Made by a program: the position numbers and the translations under genes. The notes beneath the pieces are model-generated. The model saw nothing but the letters and a program-made list of their open reading frames with translations, was not told the origin of the DNA and searched no databases. 61,324 nucleotides of DNA from Marinithermofilum abyssi (GTDB taxonomy: Bacteria > Bacillota > Bacilli > Thermoactinomycetales > DSM-45169): assembly GCF_014641195.1 (NCBI RefSeq), contig NZ_BMHQ01000014.1, positions 1 to 61,324 of the forward strand. Direction: 5' to 3'. The number at the start of each line of letters is the position of its first letter. Positions within the stretch are counted from its first letter, which is position 1. Shown here piece after piece: positions 1 through 9,115 of the stretch.

Positions 1-120
1 CGATCCATGGGAGGAGCGGATACCCAAGAAAACCGCGTTCTCCTTCACCCAAACTGTCACAACCAAGTCCACAGCCAAAATTTAACCGTTGAAAAGCCGC
101 GTCCCTCACAGGGCGTTTGA
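1..120 (+). CDS. Group II intron reverse transcriptase/maturase, C-terminal end (partial)
   Basis: Frame 1 is open from the window edge to a TGA at 118-120, giving 40 residues of a protein that begins outside the window. The residues LLHPNCHNQVH match the HNH endonuclease tail found in many group II intron reverse transcriptases, where a short basic tail follows, as here (KPRPSQGV). HNH domains of these proteins nick the target strand during retrohoming. The frame ends eight bases before a recognisable intron domain V, the expected arrangement for an ORF housed in domain IV. The RT and maturase domains are not visible, so activity cannot be judged. Confidence 0.72.
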   Translation, partial: RSMGGADTQENRVLLHPNCHNQVHSQNLTVEKPRPSQGV

Positions 121-202
121 GAGGCTTAAGCGGATTGCGGGGAAACTCGCACGATCCGTTCTTAGGGGGGAACGGCCCCGTAAGGGGCCTGCCCTACCCG
201 AC
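1..202 (+). mobile_element. Group II intron, 3' end with domain V and VI
   Basis: Positions 128-161 fold as a 34-nt domain V: AAGCGGAT pairs with ATCCGTT, an ACG bulge sits at 151-153, and GCG/CGC closes a GAAA-type loop. The AGC catalytic triad is at 129-131. A GC-rich hairpin built on GGCCCC/GGGGCC at 173-189 follows as domain VI, and the intron probably ends at CTACCCGAC around 194-202, the usual 3' form. The 5' part lies outside the window. The downstream exon begins CCCCCTAAGGG. Confidence 0.7.
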
Positions 203-464
203 CCCCCTAAGGGTTTTTCATCGCAGAACGATCCTTAGGCGTATACGATCCCGATCAGAATAAGCGGAAAACAGCTTAACGTACCTTAGGGATTGCCGCT
301 TTCCTAGTCTTTGTTTTTGAGGCACCAATAGTGCGATCCGCCTTACGGTAAAAACAACAGGAAATAGAAGGAGGGGGTAATTCATCTCCTCCCATTTCCA
401 ATAACCTTCAAGTTCTAGAAGTCTGGGAATAAGGATAAAAGAAGTAACCGCCATTCTGTTGAAA

Positions 465-489
465 ACCGCCCAAAATGGGCGGCTTTTTT
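465..489 (+). terminator. Rho-independent terminator
   Basis: CCGCCC at 466-471 pairs with GGGCGG at 477-482, followed by six T. It may end transcription reading out of the intron. Confidence 0.75.
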
Positions 490-554
490 CCGTCCATTAT
501 AAGATTGGAACGGCAATTCCAATCAATAATTAAAACACCACATGGCTTTCATCA

Positions 555-578
555 GAAAAAAGACCTGTTTTAGCAGGT
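555..578 (-). terminator. Rho-independent terminator (leftward)
   Basis: Read on the minus strand, a short ACCTG/CAGGT hairpin runs into a seven-T tract. A near-identical leftward terminator lies at 61174-61197. It would close a leftward transcript from the first copy of the noncoding element. Confidence 0.6.
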
Positions 579-664
579 TTGAAAGACCGGTTGCTATCAT
601 TCTTATACAAAGTTTTTGGTGGGTATGCTATTTTATTGAGGCGTTTTTCAAGGGCAGCTCTTAA

Positions 665-866
665 ATAACTTAAAACACCCGTGCTATATACACGGGCTGG
701 GAAACGGGTAAGCATACAAGGAGGTAAGTAAACATACAGGAACATCTTAATCTGTTGTTATCGTACAAAACACTAGCCCTTAAACAATCAACCAATGGAT
801 CCAAATTTCTAATTCCTAATTTTATATGTCTGACTGTCGGAAGGAGGAACGGTACACTCCCACGGC
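665..866 (-). repeat. Diverged noncoding element, copy 1
   Basis: About 200 bp that align with 1265-1473, roughly two thirds identical by eye. The best conserved blocks are a CCCGTG/CACGGG hairpin near 672-690, TTATCGT, a GGATCC-containing AT-rich block and TCGGAAGGAGGA near 837-849. No reading frame is conserved between the copies. On the minus strand the hairpin comes last and is followed by TGTTTTA, so a leftward small RNA ending in a terminator-like hairpin is possible. Confidence 0.55.
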
Positions 867-890
867 TTTAGCCATTTGGAGCAAGTCACA

Positions 891-1226
891 TCAATCTGAA
901 TGAAGGACCTCGAGGCGGGTTTCAATAAACCGCTTTATCCTCTTCAACTTTTGATATTCCTGCATAGAATGACACAACATCGAGAAGCTTTCTTTTTCGG
1001 CTGTTCGAATATTCTTTTTTAAATGATGAGAGCCATCTAATGAAAAGCGAATGTACCCGCTCGAGAAAGGCCAGAGAGGTTTGTATAACTCCACATGCTG
1101 GATATCTTTAAATAATAGGGTGATATCTTCTAAGACATGCCGTTTTTTCCTAGTAATCGAATGGATGAGTTTTATGGAGCTTTGATACATACGGATACAA
1201 CCACCTGATAATTTCAGTTCGTGCAT
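891..1226 (-). CDS. Small PH-like (DUF4429-type) domain protein
   Basis: A 111-residue protein whose start is set by a GGAGGG ribosome site seven bases upstream on the minus strand. The N-terminal half resembles the short PH-like fold of the DUF4429 group: a strand with GGCIRMYQSSIKLI, a predicted strand ending in DIQHVEL, then SSGYIRFSL, followed by a basic helical tail. PH-like domains of this kind are usually binding modules in bacteria; no enzyme motif is visible. It lies between the two copies of the noncoding element, and copy 2 would form its upstream region. The family call rests on pattern only. Confidence 0.5.
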   Translation of the reverse strand: MHELKLSGGCIRMYQSSIKLIHSITRKKRHVLEDITLLFKDIQHVELYKPLWPFSSGYIRFSLDGSHHLKKNIRTAEKESFSMLCHSMQEYQKLKRIKRFIETRLEVLHSD

Positions 1227-1264
1227 GATATCCCTCCAGGTCTGCTTAAAAGTTCATTGGTTTT

Positions 1265-1473
1265 TAAACCTAAAACAGCCCGTGCTATTTACACGGGCTG
1301 GGAAGCAAAGGGTGTTATGTAGAAGAGGTTAGTAAAGATATAAAGGTTGTGACCTTGGCTTATCGTTATCATAGAAAACTTGAGCCACTCTAACAATCCA
1401 CCATTGGATCCAATTTCTTTTTCCTACTTTCGTATTTCAGGCTATCGGAAGGAGGAGCGCTACAATCCGCCGC
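1265..1473 (-). repeat. Diverged noncoding element, copy 2
   Basis: Second copy of the element at 665-866. Here the hairpin is stronger (AGCCCGTG pairs with CACGGGCT around 1277-1299), and on the minus strand it is followed by GTTTTAGG just upstream of the PH-like gene. It could be an attenuator or leader RNA for that gene, or a free-standing small RNA. Confidence 0.55.
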
Positions 1474-1503
1474 AAACACTATCCACCCTTCGTGAAAGAA
1501 CCC

Positions 1504-1534
1504 CACCGGCTCCCTGTACATAAGGGAGCCGGTG
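1504..1534. other. Strong inverted repeat
   Basis: A perfect 12-bp stem (CACCGGCTCCCT with AGGGAGCCGGTG) and a seven-base loop. Neither side has a good T tract, so termination is uncertain. The stretch 1535-1762 holds no supported gene. Confidence 0.45.
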
Positions 1535-1762
1535 ATTTGTCCCGTCTAAACGCAAAGGAATTATTGGATTGTAGAAGTCACACCTTCTACAACTTCCTGT
1601 TGCTCTTTTACAATCTCTTTTGTGTCTTGCACTTGGGGCTGTACAGTATCCCGGTAGATATTTTTATTATCATCAGCCTTTTTAACTTCTTTACCTGTTT
1701 CCTTTGCGGCCTTTTTAATTTGATTTTTTCCTTGGAGAAAAAGCGTTGCTTTGGGAAACCAC

Positions 1763-1790
1763 GAAAAAACCCCGGAGTGCCGTCCGGGGT
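1763..1790 (-). terminator. Rho-independent terminator (leftward)
   Basis: On the minus strand ACCCCGG pairs with CCGGGGT and runs into a six-T tract. It lies directly after the stop of the PIN-domain remnant, which suggests that gene was once expressed. Confidence 0.8.
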
Positions 1791-1798
1791 CGGATCAA

Positions 1799-2148
1799 TC
1801 ATTCTCCCATGTATTTGATTCGGAATTCGGCCGGTTTCATAATTGGCAACGCTTCTTTGATGTGATCATCCTGAAAGTCCTTGTCTCCAGCAAGATATCC
1901 GGTTTGGTCAACATTCCGAAGTAAACGACTGGTTGATCTTTGGAATCTCGTATTACCGGCGCTTTTGATAAATCCATCTGTCGTAGATCCTCGATGTCAG
2001 CGTATTCATGCTCGGAATCATTCACCGTAACCTTGGGCCTAATGGCGCGTGACTTGTACTTTTTGAGTGCACTTTCGCATTGTGCCGCATCTCGTTGAAT
2101 CTCTTGGAGTGGACAGTATAGGCTTCTAAGTCGGAGGAAAGGGAGCAA
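1799..2148 (-). pseudogene. PIN-domain toxin remnant, frameshifted and N-truncated
   Basis: Two overlapping minus-strand frames together read like the C-terminal two thirds of a PIN-family nuclease of the COG1569 type. The upstream frame gives APVIRDSKDQPVVYFGM; the other frame then supplies NVDQTGYLAGDKDF, followed by IMKPAEFRIKYMGE and a stop at 1799-1801. VIRDxKD, GDKDF and the PAEF tail are typical of these toxins. The N-terminal DTN segment with the first catalytic Asp is absent, and the frames join near 1920. No antitoxin gene is visible. The family call is moderate; the frame break is seen directly. Confidence 0.5.
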
Positions 2149-2295
2149 CGGGCCACAGAGTCGAAGCTATATAGGTTTGTCATCCATCTGATTTTGTTCA
2201 GGTTCAGATCATCTGAAACGGTGAGATGGGAGTCATTTTCCTTATTGTCCGTTTATGTGAAAGTGAGATCGAAGAGGATGTGACCGGATAAATTG

Positions 2296-2304
2296 TGATA
2301 TAAT
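2296..2304 (+). promoter_or_regulatory. Extended -10 promoter for ruvC operon
   Basis: TGATATAAT is a consensus extended -10 about 40 bases before the ruvC start. No clear -35 is seen. Confidence 0.5.
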
Positions 2305-2344
2305 CAAGCGGCATAGAGAATCCATGTTCGCAGGTGGGATATCA

Positions 2345-2851
2345 GTGAGAATCATGGGAATCGATCCTGGAATCGCCATCGTGGGTTACGGGGTCCTGGA
2401 TCAACGGGGGAATCAGTTGAAACCGGTGGATTACGGCAGCATTCAGACCGAGGCCGGACTTCCCACCTCGACGCGCTTAAAACAGATATATGATGCCGCG
2501 ACCCATCTAATGGAGAAATACCGCCCCGATGTGGTGGCGATCGAGAAGCTGTATTTCAATCGAAATGTCACGACCGCCTTCACCGTGGGTCAAGCCAGAG
2601 GCGTGCTGATGCTGGCTGCAGAGGAGGCGGGAGCCGTGATCACCGAATATACGCCGCTTCAGGTGAAAATGGCAGTGGTGGGTTACGGTCAGGCGCAAAA
2701 ACGGCAGATCCAAGAGATGGTCAAGATGCTCTTGAACCTGCCGCGAATTCCCCGGCCGGACGACGTGGCGGACGCTTTGGGTGTGGCGATTTGCCAGGCC
2801 CACTCGACTACGTTTGAACATCGGCTGGACAAAGGGGGTCGGGTGAGGTGA
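2345..2851 (+). CDS. ruvC: Holliday junction endodeoxyribonuclease RuvC
   Basis: RuvC cuts Holliday junctions moved by RuvAB. The GTG start at 2345 gives MRIMGIDPG, the usual N-terminus, and has an AGGTGG site eight bases upstream; an ATG at 2324 is in frame but gives an untypical extension. The acidic site is visible as GIDPG (first Asp), VAIEKLYF (Glu) and PDDVADALG (last Asps). At 168 residues the length is normal. The stop overlaps the ruvA start. Bacillus subtilis itself lacks ruvC in this operon, so the full ruvCAB set is of note. Confidence 0.95.
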   Translation: MRIMGIDPGIAIVGYGVLDQRGNQLKPVDYGSIQTEAGLPTSTRLKQIYDAATHLMEKYRPDVVAIEKLYFNRNVTTAFTVGQARGVLMLAAEEAGAVITEYTPLQVKMAVVGYGQAQKRQIQEMVKMLLNLPRIPRPDDVADALGVAICQAHSTTFEHRLDKGGRVR

Positions 2852-3465
2852 TCGATTGCATTCGTGGGCAGATATTGTACAAAACCCTGGATTACTTCGT
2901 CGTGGAAACGGGCGGGGTTGGGTATCGCGTGTTTTGCGCCAACCCTTTTCAATGGCCAGAGGAAGGGGAGATTTGGGTCCATACCCATCAGGTGGTTCGG
3001 GAGGATGCCCTGATGCTCTACGGATTCCAACAGGCAGAAGAGCGGGACTTGTTCCGGTTATTGCTGGAGGTTTCGGGGATCGGTCCCAAGGGGGCGCTGG
3101 CCATCGTGGGGACGGGCAATCCGGGTGCCCTAGTACAGGCGGTGGAACGGGAAGACATCCGGTTCTTGACGAAACTGCCGGGTATCGGGAAAAAGACGGC
3201 GCAACGGCTTATCTTGGATCTGAAAGATAAGTTGGAAAAAGCGGGCTTCACCCAGAAATTCGGCGGGGTACATGCCGAGACGGCTGTGTCTAGTCCGCCA
3301 TCGGATCAGATGCGGGAAGCGATTGAAGGCTTGAAAGCCCTCGGCTATAATGAGGAAGAAGCGAGATGGGCCGTGGAACAGGCCAAAGCGGATTTTGGCG
3401 GGAAAGAAGCGGGGCTGGATGAATGGATCCGAAAAGCCCTGCAAGTTTCGATGAGCCAGAAATGA
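2848..3465 (+). CDS. ruvA: Holliday junction branch migration protein RuvA
   Basis: RuvA binds four-way junctions as a tetramer and loads RuvB. The GTG start overlaps the ruvC stop as GTGA, implying coupling. The 205-residue protein has the N-terminal OB domain, the two helix-hairpin-helix motifs (VSGIGPKGALA and LPGIGKKTAQRL) and a C-terminal three-helix domain that contacts RuvB (EAIEGLKALGYNEEEA). Length is normal. Confidence 0.96.
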   Translation: MIDCIRGQILYKTLDYFVVETGGVGYRVFCANPFQWPEEGEIWVHTHQVVREDALMLYGFQQAEERDLFRLLLEVSGIGPKGALAIVGTGNPGALVQAVEREDIRFLTKLPGIGKKTAQRLILDLKDKLEKAGFTQKFGGVHAETAVSSPPSDQMREAIEGLKALGYNEEEARWAVEQAKADFGGKEAGLDEWIRKALQVSMSQK

Positions 3466-3480
3466 TAGGGGGGAGGCACG

Positions 3481-4479
3481 ATGGAAGAACGCATCATCTC
3501 TTCCCGGATGACGGCGGATGATGAGCCGGTGGAGTTTAGTCTGCGACCCCGCTACCTATCGGATTATATCGGCCAAAGCCGAGTGAAAGAAAACCTGAAG
3601 ATATACATAGAAGCCGCCAAGATGCGGAAAGAAACGCTGGATCATGTTCTCTTGTACGGCCCGCCGGGTTTGGGGAAAACCACTCTGTCCCATATTATCG
3701 CCAATGAGCTGGGTGTCAGTGTCCGCACTACGGCCGGGCCGGCCATTGAACGGCCGGGTGATCTCGCGGCGATTCTCACTAATCTTCAGCCTGGCGACCT
3801 GCTTTTTATCGATGAGATACACCGGTTGAACCGTTCGGTGGAAGAGGTGCTCTATCCCGCAATGGAGGACTTCGCCCTCGATATCGTGATCGGGAAAGGA
3901 CCGAGCGCCCGTTCCGTCCGGCTGGACCTTCCACCTTTCACTTTGGTGGGAGCGACGACCCGTGCCGGTTCCCTATCGTCTCCTCTGCGGGATCGCTTTG
4001 GTGTGGTCAGCCGTCTGGAATACTATACCGTGGAGGAGTTGACGCTCATCGTCGAGCGAGCAGCAGATTTGTTGCAAGTGGGGATCCGCGAAGAAGGTGC
4101 GGCAGAAATCGCTTCCCGTGCTCGAGGCACCCCCCGTGTCGCCAATCGGTTGCTAAAGCGGGTGCGGGATTTTGTTCAGGTGCAAGGAGACGGGGTGATT
4201 ACCGGCGAAACGGCCCGGGATGCATTGGACCGGATTCAGGTGGATAAACTGGGACTGGATCAAGTGGATCATAAGTTGCTCTTGTCCATCATGCAGCACT
4301 TTCGCGGAGGACCGGTCGGCTTGGAAACCATTGCGGCCACCATCGGGGAAGAGGCCCATACGGTGGAAGACGTATACGAGCCCTTCCTGATGCAGATTGG
4401 TTTTTTGCAGCGAACGCCCCGAGGGCGTATGGTCACTCCCCGGTGCTATCAACATTTTGGGGTGGAGATGCCCAAATGA
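3481..4479 (+). CDS. ruvB: Holliday junction branch migration ATPase RuvB
   Basis: Hexameric AAA+ motor that drives branch migration with RuvA. Walker A is GPPGLGKTT, Walker B is LFIDEIHR, sensor 1 lies in GATTRAG, the arginine finger region is LRDRFG, and the C-terminal winged helix ends in [14 protein letters not shown]. The length of 332 residues is normal. The start follows a GGGGGAGG site. The stop codon overlaps the start of the next small membrane gene. Confidence 0.97.
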   Translation: MEERIISSRMTADDEPVEFSLRPRYLSDYIGQSRVKENLKIYIEAAKMRKETLDHVLLYGPPGLGKTTLSHIIANELGVSVRTTAGPAIERPGDLAAILTNLQPGDLLFIDEIHRLNRSVEEVLYPAMEDFALDIVIGKGPSARSVRLDLPPFTLVGATTRAGSLSSPLRDRFGVVSRLEYYTVEELTLIVERAADLLQVGIREEGAAEIASRARGTPRVANRLLKRVRDFVQVQGDGVITGETARDALDRIQVDKLGLDQVDHKLLLSIMQHFRGGPVGLETIAATIGEEAHTVEDVYEPFLMQIGFLQRTPRGRMVTPRCYQHFGVEMPK

Positions 4480-4694
4480 GTCCCGTACCGAAGCTGTTGA
4501 TTGTTGTCGGTGTTGTTTTAGTAGTCATCGGCCTGTTGTGGCAGCTTGGCGGCCGTTTTTTTCCGCTGGGCCGTTTGCCGGGAGATATCGTGGTTCAAAA
4601 AGAGAACTTCACCTTTTATTTTCCGGTGGTTACGAGCATCGTGTTAAGCGTGGTTTTGTCGTTGATTCTGTATCTGATTCGCCTGTTCCGATAA
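4476..4694 (+). CDS. DUF2905 family small membrane protein
   Basis: The ATG overlaps the ruvB stop (ATGA) with a GGTGGAG site just upstream, giving 72 residues. Two hydrophobic segments ([16 protein letters not shown] and the C-terminal [18 protein letters not shown]) flank the conserved [20 protein letters not shown], the hallmark of DUF2905. Its function is unknown; the family often sits between ruvB and queA, as here. A longer frame from 4443 would run inside ruvB and is not preferred. Confidence 0.85.
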   Translation: MSPVPKLLIVVGVVLVVIGLLWQLGGRFFPLGRLPGDIVVQKENFTFYFPVVTSIVLSVVLSLILYLIRLFR

Positions 4695-4740
4695 GGGGCG
4701 GGCGTTTTTCTTGGCGGACACTAAAAGAGGTGAACTGAAA

Positions 4741-5772
4741 ATGGAAGTATCCGCGTTTGATTTTGAGTTGCCGGAGGAACTGATCGCCCAGACTCCGACC
4801 CCTGACCGTTCCTCCTCACGGCTCATGGTGGTGAATCGAAAAAACGAAACGATTGACCATGGCCGCTTTCCCGATTTGTTGAATTACTTGCGTGCCGGGG
4901 ATCTGCTGGTACTGAATGACACCCGGGTGCGCCCGGCGCGGCTGATCGGTGTAAAAGAGGGGACCGGAGCCAAGATTGAGATGCTGCTGTTGACTCCGCT
5001 GGGGGAAAACCGGTGGGAAGTGTTGATGAAACCGGCCAAACGGGTCAAGCCGGGGACAGTGATCCATTTTGGCGAAGGCGCCTTAAGGGCCGTTGCCGAA
5101 CAAGAGGCCGAAATGCCGGGAGGGAAGATCGTCCGGCTGGAATATGAAGCAGAAGATTTGGACGCCCTTTTGGAGACGTTGGGTGAGATGCCGCTGCCTC
5201 CGTATATCCGGGAGCGTTTGGATGATCCGGAGCGGTATCAAACCGTTTATTCCCGACATACCGGCTCGGTAGCCGCCCCAACAGCGGGGCTCCATTTCAC
5301 GCCGGAGATTTTGCAGCAAGCGGAGCAAAAAGGGGTCCACATCGCCTATATTACGTTGCATGTCGGTCTAGGCACCTTTCGGCCTATATCGGCGGACCGG
5401 GTAGAAGATCATCATATGCATGCCGAGTATTACGAAATTCCCGAGGAGACGGCTTCCCTCATCCGGGAAACCGAACAAAGCGGGGGACGTGTGGTAGCCG
5501 TAGGTACTACAACGGTCAGAACCTTGGAGACGGTAGCCAGGGACCATGGTGAAATCCAAGCCACCAAAGGGTGGACGGACATCTTTATCTATCCCGGTTT
5601 TCAGTATCGGGTGGTGGATGCGCTTTTGACCAACTTTCACTTGCCCAAATCGACATTGTTGATGTTGGTAAGTGCGTTTGCCTCCAGGGATTTGATTCTG
5701 CGGGCATACCAAGAAGCGGTTCGTGAGCGGTACCGATTCTTCAGCTTTGGGGATGCGATGCTCATTTTGTAA
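4741..5772 (+). CDS. queA: S-adenosylmethionine:tRNA ribosyltransferase-isomerase QueA
   Basis: Adds the ribosyl part of SAM to preQ1 at tRNA position 34, making epoxyqueuosine. The ATG at 4741 gives [17 protein letters not shown], the standard N-terminus, behind an AGAGGTGA site; an upstream in-frame ATG at 4711 lacks a site. Family motifs visible are [32 protein letters not shown] and [16 protein letters not shown]. At 343 residues the length is normal. It forms the queuosine pair with tgt downstream. Confidence 0.96.
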   Translation: MEVSAFDFELPEELIAQTPTPDRSSSRLMVVNRKNETIDHGRFPDLLNYLRAGDLLVLNDTRVRPARLIGVKEGTGAKIEMLLLTPLGENRWEVLMKPAKRVKPGTVIHFGEGALRAVAEQEAEMPGGKIVRLEYEAEDLDALLETLGEMPLPPYIRERLDDPERYQTVYSRHTGSVAAPTAGLHFTPEILQQAEQKGVHIAYITLHVGLGTFRPISADRVEDHHMHAEYYEIPEETASLIRETEQSGGRVVAVGTTTVRTLETVARDHGEIQATKGWTDIFIYPGFQYRVVDALLTNFHLPKSTLLMLVSAFASRDLILRAYQEAVRERYRFFSFGDAMLIL

Positions 5773-5815
5773 CACAAGCGTGACATCCTTCTTTCAATCC
5801 CGCCTTTTCCTCATG

Positions 5816-5821
5816 TATAAT
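5816..5821 (+). promoter_or_regulatory. Possible -10 element before tgt
   Basis: TATAAT lies 22 bases before the tgt start. No good -35 is found at normal spacing, so promoter strength is uncertain. Confidence 0.35.
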
Positions 5822-5831
5822 GGACGAGTAG

Positions 5832-6986
<1,155 letters not shown>

Positions 6987-7044
6987 TCGCTGCAGGATGG
7001 GCGATGATGAAGATGGGTACTTAAATGGTTAGGAGGAATTTGTA

Positions 7045-7347
7045 ATGAACCAGGGATTTTTGATGCAAATCTTGCCGTTGGTTGTGATCTTTGCGGTGTT
7101 TTATTTTTTGTTGATTCGTCCGCAGCAAAAGCGGCAAAAAGAACGAAATGCCATGTTGTCCGCTTTGAAAAAAGGGGACAAAGTGATCACCATCGGCGGA
7201 CTTCACGGGACGATCACGGATCTGAACGATGAGCGCGTCACCCTTAAAGTGAGCGACAACACCCGTTTGGTATTTGAGCGTTCTGCAGTGAATGCGGTAG
7301 TGAACAGCAGCGAAAAGGAAGAGGGCAAAGAAAAAAGTGAAAGCTGA
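7045..7347 (+). CDS. yajC: Preprotein translocase accessory subunit YajC
   Basis: Small single-span protein that associates with SecDF. The N-terminal segment LPLVVIFAVFYFLLIRPQQKRQKE is the family signature (membrane helix followed by IRPQQKR), and KGDKVITIGGLHGTI is the conserved cytosolic part. 100 residues, behind an AGGAGG site. It lies between tgt and the amylase gene, and a terminator follows. Confidence 0.95.
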   Translation: MNQGFLMQILPLVVIFAVFYFLLIRPQQKRQKERNAMLSALKKGDKVITIGGLHGTITDLNDERVTLKVSDNTRLVFERSAVNAVVNSSEKEEGKEKSES

Positions 7348-7370
7348 GCCTTACATGATACAATTGCGCA

Positions 7371-7408
7371 AAGCTCTTCTGCTTGTATAGGCAGATGAGC
7401 TTTTTTTT
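7371..7408 (+). terminator. Rho-independent terminator after yajC
   Basis: AAGCTCTTCTGC pairs with GCAGATGAGCTT (one mismatch) and is followed by eight T. It separates the tgt-yajC unit from the amylase gene. Confidence 0.85.
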
Positions 7409-7434
7409 GTTGCATGAACGGAGGAGATTGCTGG

Positions 7435-7444
7435 GAAACGTTTC
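7435..7444. promoter_or_regulatory. Palindrome upstream of amylase gene, possible operator
   Basis: GAAACGTTTC is a perfect 10-bp palindrome with an AAACGTT core like CcpA/LacI-family sites, but the outer TG/CA of a cre site are out of register. It lies about 80 bases upstream of the -10. A role in sugar control is a guess. Confidence 0.25.
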
Positions 7445-7520
7445 ATGCTTCGCATTGTTGTTATTTTTATATGTATCTTCGGAAGAATTGTAAAAAATAT
7501 TAAAAAAATAGAGAAAAATT

Positions 7521-7529
7521 TGTTATAAT
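7521..7529 (+). promoter_or_regulatory. Extended -10 promoter for amylase
   Basis: TGTTATAAT is an extended -10 in a very AT-rich stretch, 46 bases before the amylase start. Confidence 0.55.
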
Positions 7530-7574
7530 GAATATTTGAGAACGATTGTAAAAAACGGCACAGGAGGAAGGGTG

Positions 7575-9032
7575 ATGGAAAAACCGAGCGCACGGAAATG
7601 TTTGAGTTTAGTGATGTTATTGGCGATGGTCATAGGGATGGTAGTAGTGCAATCGTCTGCACAGGCAATGTTTCCAATGGAATGGGAAAAGAGAAGTATC
7701 TATTTTATCATAACGGATCGTTTCTCCAATGGGGATCCGTCCAATGACAACTTCGGCGGAATTGACTCGGATCAGAGCGACCCGCGAAAATATCACGGGG
7801 GAGATTTTCAGGGGATCATCAACCAGCTTGATTACATTAAAAACATGGGCTTCACTGCCATCTGGATCACACCGGTCACGATGCAAAAAAGCGCCCATGC
7901 CTACCACGGGTATTGGACCTATGATTTTTACAGCGTGGACGGCCATCTGGGCGATATGAACAAGCTGAAGGGGCTGGTTTCCAAAGCCCGCGCCAAAGGG
8001 ATCGCTGTCATGCTGGATGTGGTGGCCAACCATACGGGAGACTTCCAGCCCAACAACGGCTTTGCCAAAGCCCCTTTCGACAAGTCGGACTGGTATCACC
8101 ACAACGGGGACGTTAAGGACTGGAACGATCAATGGTGGGTAGAAAACGGGGATGTTGCCGGCTTGGATGATTTGAACCAGGAGAATCCGGCAGTGGCTGC
8201 CGAGCTGGAAAAATGGATCAGCTGGACGGTGCAAACCACCGGGGTGGACGGCTTGCGCGTCGATACGGTGAAACATGTCCCAAAATGGTTTTGGAAGGAT
8301 TTTGACGGGGCAGCCAACACCTTTACCCTGGGCGAGGTGTACCATGGGGATCCCGAATATGTAGGGGATTACTCCCATTATCTGGACGGTGTGTTGGATT
8401 TCCCGATGTATTACACCATCCGGGATGTCTTCGCGAAAGAACAATCCATGTACAAGGTGGCTGACCGTTTCAAACAAGACGGCTCCTACCGCAATAAACA
8501 CCTGAATGGAGTCTTTATCGACAACCACGATGTTCCGCGCTTCTTAAACGAAGCCTCCGGCAGGCCCGGAGCCGACTGGGACAAATACCCGCAGATGAAA
8601 GCGGCGTTGGGCTTCCTGTTCACCATCCGGGGAATTCCTGTGATGTACCAGGGAACCGAACAGGGCTTCAGCGGAGGTCAGGATCCCTATAACCGCGAGG
8701 ATATGGTCTTCAACGCCAATCACGAGTTGTACAAGTATGTAGCCAAATTGAATGCGGTACGGAATACCCATCCGGCGTTGCAAAACGGCAGCCAGCAGGA
8801 AAAATGGGTGGATGACGTATTTTATGCCTTCCAGCGCTCCAAAAACGGCGACGAAGTCGTAGTGATGATCAACAACTCCTGGAGCAATCAGTCCCGTACC
8901 GTTCCCCATCTCGACAACCTGCCGGACGGCACCACCATGTACAACCGGATGGGTTCAGATCAAGTGACGGTATCCGGCGGGAAAATCTCTGCCACACTGG
9001 GTCCGAAAGAAGTGAAGATTTTTACCAATTAA
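7575..9032 (+). CDS. Secreted alpha-amylase, GH13
   Basis: Extracellular starch-degrading enzyme. The ATG at 7575 has a GGAGGAAGG site and gives a signal peptide with basic MEKPSARK, a hydrophobic core and an AQA cleavage site. The GH13 regions are all present: DVVANHTG (I), GLRVDTVKHV with the Asp nucleophile (II), TLGEVYHG with the Glu acid/base (III) and FIDNHDVPR with the Asp stabiliser (IV). A short C-terminal beta domain follows. 486 residues, without a starch-binding module. It has its own promoter and interrupts a gene order otherwise shared with Bacillus, so it looks inserted. Confidence 0.93.
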   Translation: MEKPSARKCLSLVMLLAMVIGMVVVQSSAQAMFPMEWEKRSIYFIITDRFSNGDPSNDNFGGIDSDQSDPRKYHGGDFQGIINQLDYIKNMGFTAIWITPVTMQKSAHAYHGYWTYDFYSVDGHLGDMNKLKGLVSKARAKGIAVMLDVVANHTGDFQPNNGFAKAPFDKSDWYHHNGDVKDWNDQWWVENGDVAGLDDLNQENPAVAAELEKWISWTVQTTGVDGLRVDTVKHVPKWFWKDFDGAANTFTLGEVYHGDPEYVGDYSHYLDGVLDFPMYYTIRDVFAKEQSMYKVADRFKQDGSYRNKHLNGVFIDNHDVPRFLNEASGRPGADWDKYPQMKAALGFLFTIRGIPVMYQGTEQGFSGGQDPYNREDMVFNANHELYKYVAKLNAVRNTHPALQNGSQQEKWVDDVFYAFQRSKNGDEVVVMINNSWSNQSRTVPHLDNLPDGTTMYNRMGSDQVTVSGGKISATLGPKEVKIFTN

Positions 9033-9059
9033 AAAGAGCCGGCATGTATTCATTTCTGC

Positions 9060-9092
9060 AAAAAAGCTTCCGGTGATATTCATCGGAAGCTT
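9060..9092 (-). terminator. Terminator between convergent amylase and YrzE-like genes
   Basis: A perfect 9-bp stem, AAGCTTCCG with CGGAAGCTT. The T tract lies on the minus-strand side, so it serves the YrzE-like gene best and may also stop amylase transcripts. Confidence 0.7.
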
Positions 9093-9115
9093 GGAACCAT
9101 TTCTCGTCCTGGTCA

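Larger units (their letters stand above)
203..664. other. Intergenic region downstream of the intron
   Basis: I see no convincing gene here. A 78-codon minus-strand frame at 218-454 has no ribosome binding site and its start lies next to a terminator, so it is not called. The stretch holds one plus-strand terminator and one minus-strand terminator, listed separately. Confidence 0.5.

Noticed and set aside
218-454. 78-codon minus-strand ORF downstream of the intron
   Set aside because: No ribosome site, start beside a terminator, no recognisable composition.
530-745. 71-codon minus-strand ORF over noncoding element copy 1
   Set aside because: Runs through the conserved hairpin and a terminator; the frame is not kept in copy 2.
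1492-1818. 108-codon plus-strand ORF rich in Phe and Leu
   Set aside because: Antisense to the terminator and remnant of the PIN gene; overlaps a strong hairpin and has no ribosome site.
7430-7450. CcpA cre site upstream of the amylase gene
   Set aside because: Core AAACGTT fits but outer bases TG and CA are out of register, so it is listed only as a palindrome.
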